40,851 bases of DNA from a virus, in IMG/VR virus record IMGVR_UViG_3300027704_004384, positions 1 through 40,851 of that record. The stretch is one strand, 5' to 3'. The position numbers and the translations under genes are program-made. Positions 37,016-40,851 of this stretch are shown here, piece after piece (the first letter of the stretch is position 1; each line of letters begins with the position of its first letter). The notes below the pieces were generated by a model. The model was not told the DNA's origin and did not search any database. It saw nothing but the letters and a program-made list of their open reading frames with translations.

Positions 37016-37043
37016 TGTAACTCTTGACTTTACATATTATAAT
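37015..37043 (+). promoter_or_regulatory. promoter P1 of the GTGYAAC-N17-TATAAT family
   Basis: GTGTAAC begins at 37015, on the last base of the Fic-gene stop codon; TATAAT is at 37038-37043. The two hexamers are 17 nt apart. The same layout occurs before two later genes. ATG of the next gene is at 37062 with AGGGGG between. Confidence 0.6.
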
Positions 37044-37050
37044 AAAGTCA
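37025..37050. repeat. perfect 8-bp inverted repeat across the P1 -10 element
   Basis: TGACTTTA (37025-37032) and TAAAGTCA (37043-37050) are perfect reverse complements around a 10-nt loop that contains most of the -10 hexamer. It has no trailing T-run, so it is more likely an operator-like site or chance in AT-rich DNA than a terminator. Confidence 0.45.
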
Positions 37051-37061
37051 TAGGGGGAAAT

Positions 37062-37526
37062 ATGTCACGTAAATTTAAAAACAAACAATTAAGTAAGGTG
37101 AAAGCTGCACTAAAAGAACAAAAGATTGCAGAAATTGATGAATCAGCCCAAGAAGACCTAAGCTTACAAGAACAGACTCTGTCAAAAGAAGATATTAAAA
37201 AGATGTTTAAAGCAACAGTTGAAACTGATGAACAACTACAACCACCCACCAGAAAACAATTAAGTAAGTTAAAACGGAACTTGCGAAAACAAAAAGTGAT
37301 ACCAAAGAAAACAATTTCTTGGCAACATGAGATAGGTGACTTAGTACAAATTCCTTCAGATGCAAGGATTCGTTCGAAAGTTATGAAAACTGCTGAAGAT
37401 AGTTTTGGTATAATCGTCAAAATGACTGAAGGCGACAATGAAACGAAATTACATGATTCGCAGTCACTGGTTTTCTCTCCTAGCGGAAGAAGCTGGTACT
37501 ACACTAAAACCTTGAAAAAAGTGTAA
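37062..37526 (+). CDS. small basic protein with C-terminal SH3-like barrel
   Basis: A 154-residue protein, strongly basic at the N-terminus. A short sequence is present twice: NKQLSKVKAALKEQKI (7-22) and RKQLSKLKRNLRKQKV (64-79), joined by an acidic linker. The C-terminal 70 residues read as a small beta barrel, with WQHEIGDLVQIPSD, FGIIVKM, LVFSPSGRSWYYT and a final KTLKKV, typical of SH3/KOW-like or Tudor-like folds that bind RNA, DNA or protein. It has its own promoter (P1) and strong AGGGGG binding site. No specific family is recognised; an RNA-binding or polymerase-associated role is a guess. Confidence 0.55.
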   Translation: MSRKFKNKQLSKVKAALKEQKIAEIDESAQEDLSLQEQTLSKEDIKKMFKATVETDEQLQPPTRKQLSKLKRNLRKQKVIPKKTISWQHEIGDLVQIPSDARIRSKVMKTAEDSFGIIVKMTEGDNETKLHDSQSLVFSPSGRSWYYTKTLKKV

Positions 37527-37549
37527 CAGCATAAACAATAAGGTATAAT
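37521..37549 (+). promoter_or_regulatory. promoter P2 of the GTGYAAC-N17-TATAAT family
   Basis: GTGTAAC begins at 37521, overlapping the Val-stop codons of the previous gene; TATAAT lies at 37544-37549 after a 17-nt spacer, followed by AAAACCACAACC. The same tail (AAAACACAACC) follows P3. The MoxR-like gene starts at 37585 after AGGAGA. Confidence 0.65.
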
Positions 37550-37584
37550 AAAACCACAACCAAATAAACCATTTAGGAGAAATA

Positions 37585-38640
37585 ATGGATATTAATACAT
37601 TCGTCCAAGTAATTTCAAAACTACCACCTCAAATAGCAGTTCTTGCCAAAGGCCCAACAGGTATCGGTAAATCACATATTGTTCACCAGATTGGTGATCG
37701 TTTAGACATGGAAGTTATTGACCGTCGTCTGTCACAAATGACTGAAGGTGACATTATTGGTTTACCAGAATTGGTTGACGGCGTCACTCGCTTTGCACCC
37801 ATTGATTGGTTTGTTCGTGCATGCAATGAACCTGTTATCTTGTTCTTTGATGAATTAAACCGTGCCACTATCGAAGTTCAGCAATGTGCTTTTCAAATTG
37901 TGCTAGATAGAGAACTCAATGGTCACAAACTACACCCAGAAACACGTGTTTATGCAGCAGTTAATGAAGGTAGTGAATACCAGGTAACTGAAATGGATCC
38001 GGCTTTGCTGCGTCGTTTCTTTGTGTCAACCCTGGAACCAACAGTGCAAGATTGGCTAACATGGGCTCACAAAACAAAAAGAATCGACCCGTTAATGATA
38101 TCTTTTATTGAAAAATATCCTGCGCGTTTGCGACACACCGGTCAAATAGAACCTGGTAAGGTATATCCTAATCCTGCATCTTGGGACCGTCTTAATACTT
38201 CATTATCATATGCAAACATGTCACCCACTAGTTGCTGTGGCGCAAACTATGATATTCTCTTTTATTCAATGTGCTCAGGTTTTCTTGGCACTGAAACAAC
38301 GGTTTCGTTTGTTGACTATGTTAAAAATTATGAGTTTAAGTTTTGTGCTGAAGATATCTTAAATGACTACGAAAACAAAAGCGCCAGCATTGATACTCTT
38401 TCAACAGATAAGAAAAACAATCTTCTTAATCTTATCGTCACATATTCAATTAACAATAATATAACTGTTACACAGGCACAAAATGCATGCAATTTTGTAA
38501 ATAAATGTTCTGATGAAATGCTTGTTAACTTTATGAACATGATTATGGAAACAAAAAAATTACCAAACATTCGTAAGTTTCATAAAATCATTGGCAATAA
38601 GATTGTCGAAGTTGTAAATGCTGCTAATGATGTAAAATAA
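37585..38640 (+). CDS. MoxR-family AAA+ ATPase
   Basis: A 351-residue AAA+ protein with Walker A GPTGIGKS (23-30), Walker B VILFFDELNRA (84-94), a sensor-1 Asn in AAVNEGSEY (N127) and an Arg-finger-like DPALLRRF (138-145). This order and the ELNRA after the Walker B Glu are typical of MoxR-type ATPases, which partner VWA-domain proteins to remodel or load metal/cofactor sites in target complexes. The C-terminal 150 residues, helical, form the lid and a partner-binding extension with no recognised motif. It has its own promoter (P2) and sits 55 nt before the metallopeptidase/VWA gene, the usual companion. Confidence 0.88.
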   Translation: MDINTFVQVISKLPPQIAVLAKGPTGIGKSHIVHQIGDRLDMEVIDRRLSQMTEGDIIGLPELVDGVTRFAPIDWFVRACNEPVILFFDELNRATIEVQQCAFQIVLDRELNGHKLHPETRVYAAVNEGSEYQVTEMDPALLRRFFVSTLEPTVQDWLTWAHKTKRIDPLMISFIEKYPARLRHTGQIEPGKVYPNPASWDRLNTSLSYANMSPTSCCGANYDILFYSMCSGFLGTETTVSFVDYVKNYEFKFCAEDILNDYENKSASIDTLSTDKKNNLLNLIVTYSINNNITVTQAQNACNFVNKCSDEMLVNFMNMIMETKKLPNIRKFHKIIGNKIVEVVNAANDVK

Positions 38641-38641
38641 A

Positions 38642-38670
38642 GTGCAACCTAGGCTGCAATAGTATATAAT
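38642..38670 (+). promoter_or_regulatory. promoter P3 of the GTGYAAC-N17-TATAAT family
   Basis: GTGCAAC begins at 38642, 2 nt after the MoxR stop; TATAAT is at 38665-38670, 17 nt after the first hexamer. AAAACACAACC follows. GGAG at 38687-38690 and the ATG at 38696 fit a start just downstream. Confidence 0.65.
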
Positions 38671-38684
38671 AAAACACAACCTAG
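38645..38684. repeat. 8-bp direct repeat flanking P3
   Basis: CAACCTAG occurs at 38645-38652 and 38677-38684, one copy within the -35 side and one just after the -10. The first copy also forms an imperfect palindrome (GCAACCTAGGCTGC, one mismatch). A repressor or activator could bind such paired sites; chance is not excluded. Confidence 0.4.
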
Positions 38685-38695
38685 TAGGAGTACTT

Positions 38696-40024
38696 ATGAT
38701 AAAAGAATCATCAACTGAAGCAGAAGTTGAATTATTGACAAAAGAACGATTTGACAAGGTGATGTTAAAATTTCTAATTGACGAACCGTTCTTTTCAGAT
38801 ATCATGCGTTGTATGCGAAAAGAAATGACAGATTCTATTCCCACAGCAGGAGTGTTATGCAAAGATGCTGACATTGTTATGTATTGGAACCCTAAGTTTG
38901 TATCAAAGCTACCTGTACGTCAAATATTTGGTTTATTAAAGCACGAATGTTATCATTTGATATACCAACATTGTACTTCTAGAAAACAAGAACCTCACTT
39001 AATGTGGAATATAGCTACTGATTTAGCAATTAATTGTACAATCAACCATTCAGATCTTCCAAAGGGTGGACTGATTCCTGGTCGAGCATCAGAAAAGCCT
39101 GACGATACATCACATTTATCAAAAGAGGTATTGGCACAGTCCCAAAAGCTATCTGATTTTATTGAACAATTGCCACCTTACAAATCATCAGAGTGGTATA
39201 TGGAAAAAATCATGAGTAACGATGATATCCAAGACGCAATCAACGATTGTATGGGCGGTAAATCAATCATGATAGGCAAGCCAGGTGAAGGTGAAGGTGG
39301 AGGATGTAATGCTACAAGTGCTGGTTTTGATTATCACTTTGAAAACGATGACATGTCAGCAGGCGATCAGGCAATGATTGATGCGAAAATCAAAGATATT
39401 ATTAAAAAAGCAACAGAGCGAGCCGATCGGTCTAATTCTTGGGGTACAGTTGGTGCTGAGACTCAAAAACAAATTCGTGCCATGATGCACAAAGAAGTCG
39501 ACTGGAAAAATGTACTTAGATATTTTTGTGGCACAAAACAGCGTGCTAATCGTTCCCGAAGTTTTCGAAGAATTAATAGAAAGTATCCGTATATCCATCC
39601 AGGTCGAAAAACTAGTCATACATCAAGTATTGTTATTTATATCGATCAATCCGGATCAGTAAGTGATGAAGACCTGACGTTACTATTTAGCACCTTAAAT
39701 GACTTAGCATCAAGAGTAACTTTTACATGCTATCATTTCGACACAAAAGTTGATGATAATAGTAAATACGTGTGGAAAAAGAATAAAAAGGTTGACAAAC
39801 CGTATCGTACACGATCCGGCGGTACTTGCTTTAATGCTGCTGAAGATCATTATAGAAAAATCTCAGCAGCATATGACGGTTACATTGTTATGACTGATGG
39901 TTATGCGCCTAAACCAAAAACTTGTATATCTAAAAGATGCTGGGTATTATTACCAGGTATAAAACCTTCGTTTCTAATTGACAACAGAGATACTGTTGTT
40001 TTGATGGAGAGGAATAAATCATAG
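38696..40024 (+). CDS. DUF2201-like metallopeptidase/VWA protein (MoxR partner)
   Basis: A 442-residue protein. The N-terminal domain has a zinc-peptidase HExxH (H83-E-C-Y-H87) with WNIATDLAIN following (D109 a likely third ligand), the pattern of DUF2201-type putative metallopeptidases. A Gly-rich linker (PGEGEGGGC, 196-204) follows. The C-terminal VWA-like domain has a MIDAS: D317-Q-S319-G-S321, T377 in SGGTCF, and D401 in MTDGYAP. MoxR ATPases commonly pair with such VWA proteins. It starts from its own promoter and is followed within 7 nt by the gp47-like gene. Whether it cleaves proteins or acts as a chaperone adaptor is not evident. Confidence 0.82.
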   Translation: MIKESSTEAEVELLTKERFDKVMLKFLIDEPFFSDIMRCMRKEMTDSIPTAGVLCKDADIVMYWNPKFVSKLPVRQIFGLLKHECYHLIYQHCTSRKQEPHLMWNIATDLAINCTINHSDLPKGGLIPGRASEKPDDTSHLSKEVLAQSQKLSDFIEQLPPYKSSEWYMEKIMSNDDIQDAINDCMGGKSIMIGKPGEGEGGGCNATSAGFDYHFENDDMSAGDQAMIDAKIKDIIKKATERADRSNSWGTVGAETQKQIRAMMHKEVDWKNVLRYFCGTKQRANRSRSFRRINRKYPYIHPGRKTSHTSSIVIYIDQSGSVSDEDLTLLFSTLNDLASRVTFTCYHFDTKVDDNSKYVWKKNKKVDKPYRTRSGGTCFNAAEDHYRKISAAYDGYIVMTDGYAPKPKTCISKRCWVLLPGIKPSFLIDNRDTVVLMERNKS

Positions 40025-40031
40025 GAGATTC

Positions 40032-40851
40032 ATGAAAATATTACACATTGCTGATGTGCATTGGCGAGGCTTATCTAGACATCAAGAATACGTATTAGCG
40101 TTTAAAGACTTATTTAGACAAGCACGTGAGCTAAAACCGGATATTATTTACATTGGTGGTGATATTGTTCATTCTAAGACTCAAGGTATATCACCAGAGT
40201 TAATTGAGTGTTTGTGTTGGTGGTTTAATGGCTTAGCAGCAATAGCGCCAACACATGTCATTCTCGGGAACCATGATGGTTTAATACTAAACAAGGATAG
40301 ACAAGATGCTATCACACCGATCATTGAAGCAATTGATAATAAGAATATTTTCTTATATAAGGACTCAGGTACTTACACATTCGCTCCCGGGTTTGAGTGG
40401 TGTGTTTTGTCTTGTTTTGATGAAGAAAATTTTCATAGGGCAAAGCCAAGCAAAGAAAACGTTAGTATTGCGTTATATCACGGTGCTGTGAGGGGTAGTT
40501 TGACTGATGTTGATTGGCAGTTAGAAGGCGAATCTGATCTGGACTTATTTAAAAGCTATGATTTTTCACTGTTAGGTGATATTCATAAAAAACAATTTCT
40601 TAATAAAAAAGGTACAGTTGCTTATTGTGGTTCAACAATCCAACAAAATTTTGGTGAAGATAGCGAGAAAGGTTTTTTGTTGTGGGATATTAAGTCAGCA
40701 GATGAATTTTCAGTTGAGTTTTACGAAGTAGAAAACCAATATCATTTTGTAACAGTCGACTGGCAAGGTGACGTACAAAAAACTGTTAATAAGTGTAGAG
40801 AGTATCCTAACTTGTCACGCTTCAGAATCAGGGCAGATAATTATATAAGTC
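40032..40851 (+). CDS. SbcD/T4 gp47-like recombination nuclease subunit (partial, 3' end outside)
   Basis: The first 273 residues are present. The calcineurin-like phosphoesterase motifs of Mre11/SbcD/gp47 appear in order: D8-V-H10, GGD44, GN80-H81-D, H150 in LYHG, and GDIH185. With an SbcC/gp46-type ATPase, this nuclease processes DNA ends for recombination-dependent replication and host DNA breakdown in T4-like phages; the partner gene is presumably just beyond the right edge. AGGAG overlaps the stop of the VWA gene. In T4, gp47 lies beside the gp55 late sigma gene; here the two are at opposite ends of a 40-kb block. Confidence 0.88.
   Translation, partial: MKILHIADVHWRGLSRHQEYVLAFKDLFRQARELKPDIIYIGGDIVHSKTQGISPELIECLCWWFNGLAAIAPTHVILGNHDGLILNKDRQDAITPIIEAIDNKNIFLYKDSGTYTFAPGFEWCVLSCFDEENFHRAKPSKENVSIALYHGAVRGSLTDVDWQLEGESDLDLFKSYDFSLLGDIHKKQFLNKKGTVAYCGSTIQQNFGEDSEKGFLLWDIKSADEFSVEFYEVENQYHFVTVDWQGDVQKTVNKCREYPNLSRFRIRADNYIS

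Noticed and set aside
40306-40491. Short + strand frame inside the gp47-like gene
   Set aside because: It lies wholly within the nuclease frame, whose motifs are clear, and its product has no recognisable features.

Overview
This window looks like part of a large T4-like tailed-phage (myovirus) genome, probably from an aquatic or marine host. Every supported gene lies on the + strand, the DNA is AT-rich (about one third G+C in typical lines), and genes are packed with 1-29 nt overlaps or very short gaps. No RNA genes, insertion sequences or CRISPR arrays were seen. The longest non-coding stretch is 108 nt (34081-34188), so no gap exceeds 300 nt.

Layout. (1) 2-1453: end of an upstream gene, a small membrane protein, a gp55-like late sigma factor and a small helical protein. 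(2) 1455-8033: tail/baseplate core, with a spike-like OB-fold protein, a hydrophobic protein with a C-terminal membrane segment, gp25-like and gp6-like wedge proteins, and a DNRLRE-type beta-sandwich protein. (3) 8033-18110: very large surface or fibre-like proteins with LamG (concanavalin-like) domains and a C1q/TNF-like tip. (4) 18140-32930: a second virion block of mostly unrecognised proteins (352-1449 aa), with FnIII-like, EF-hand-like and LamG pieces and two pairs of related proteins. (5) 32931-40851: DNA metabolism and accessory genes: RuvC-like resolvase, DnaG/gp61-like primase, zinc-ribbon protein, a PAP2 phosphatase-Fic fusion, an SH3-like small protein, a MoxR AAA+ ATPase, a DUF2201-type metallopeptidase/VWA protein, and the start of an SbcD/gp47-like nuclease.

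How it may work together. The sigma factor probably directs late transcription of the virion genes, which are translationally coupled and show almost no internal promoters. The right-hand block builds and processes replication and recombination intermediates (primase, resolvase, gp47-like nuclease). Embedded in it is an accessory set at 35714-40024 that could remodel or covalently modify host proteins. Three of its junctions carry the same bipartite promoter (GTGYAA, 17 nt, TATAAT), each placed on or right after the stop codon of the gene before.

The most notable items are the single-chain PAP2-Fic protein with both catalytic motif sets intact, the MoxR plus HExxH/VWA pair next to it under the shared promoter type, and a GC-rich LamG module inside an AT-rich fibre-like gene. 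All functional calls come from motif reading by eye; no database search was run.
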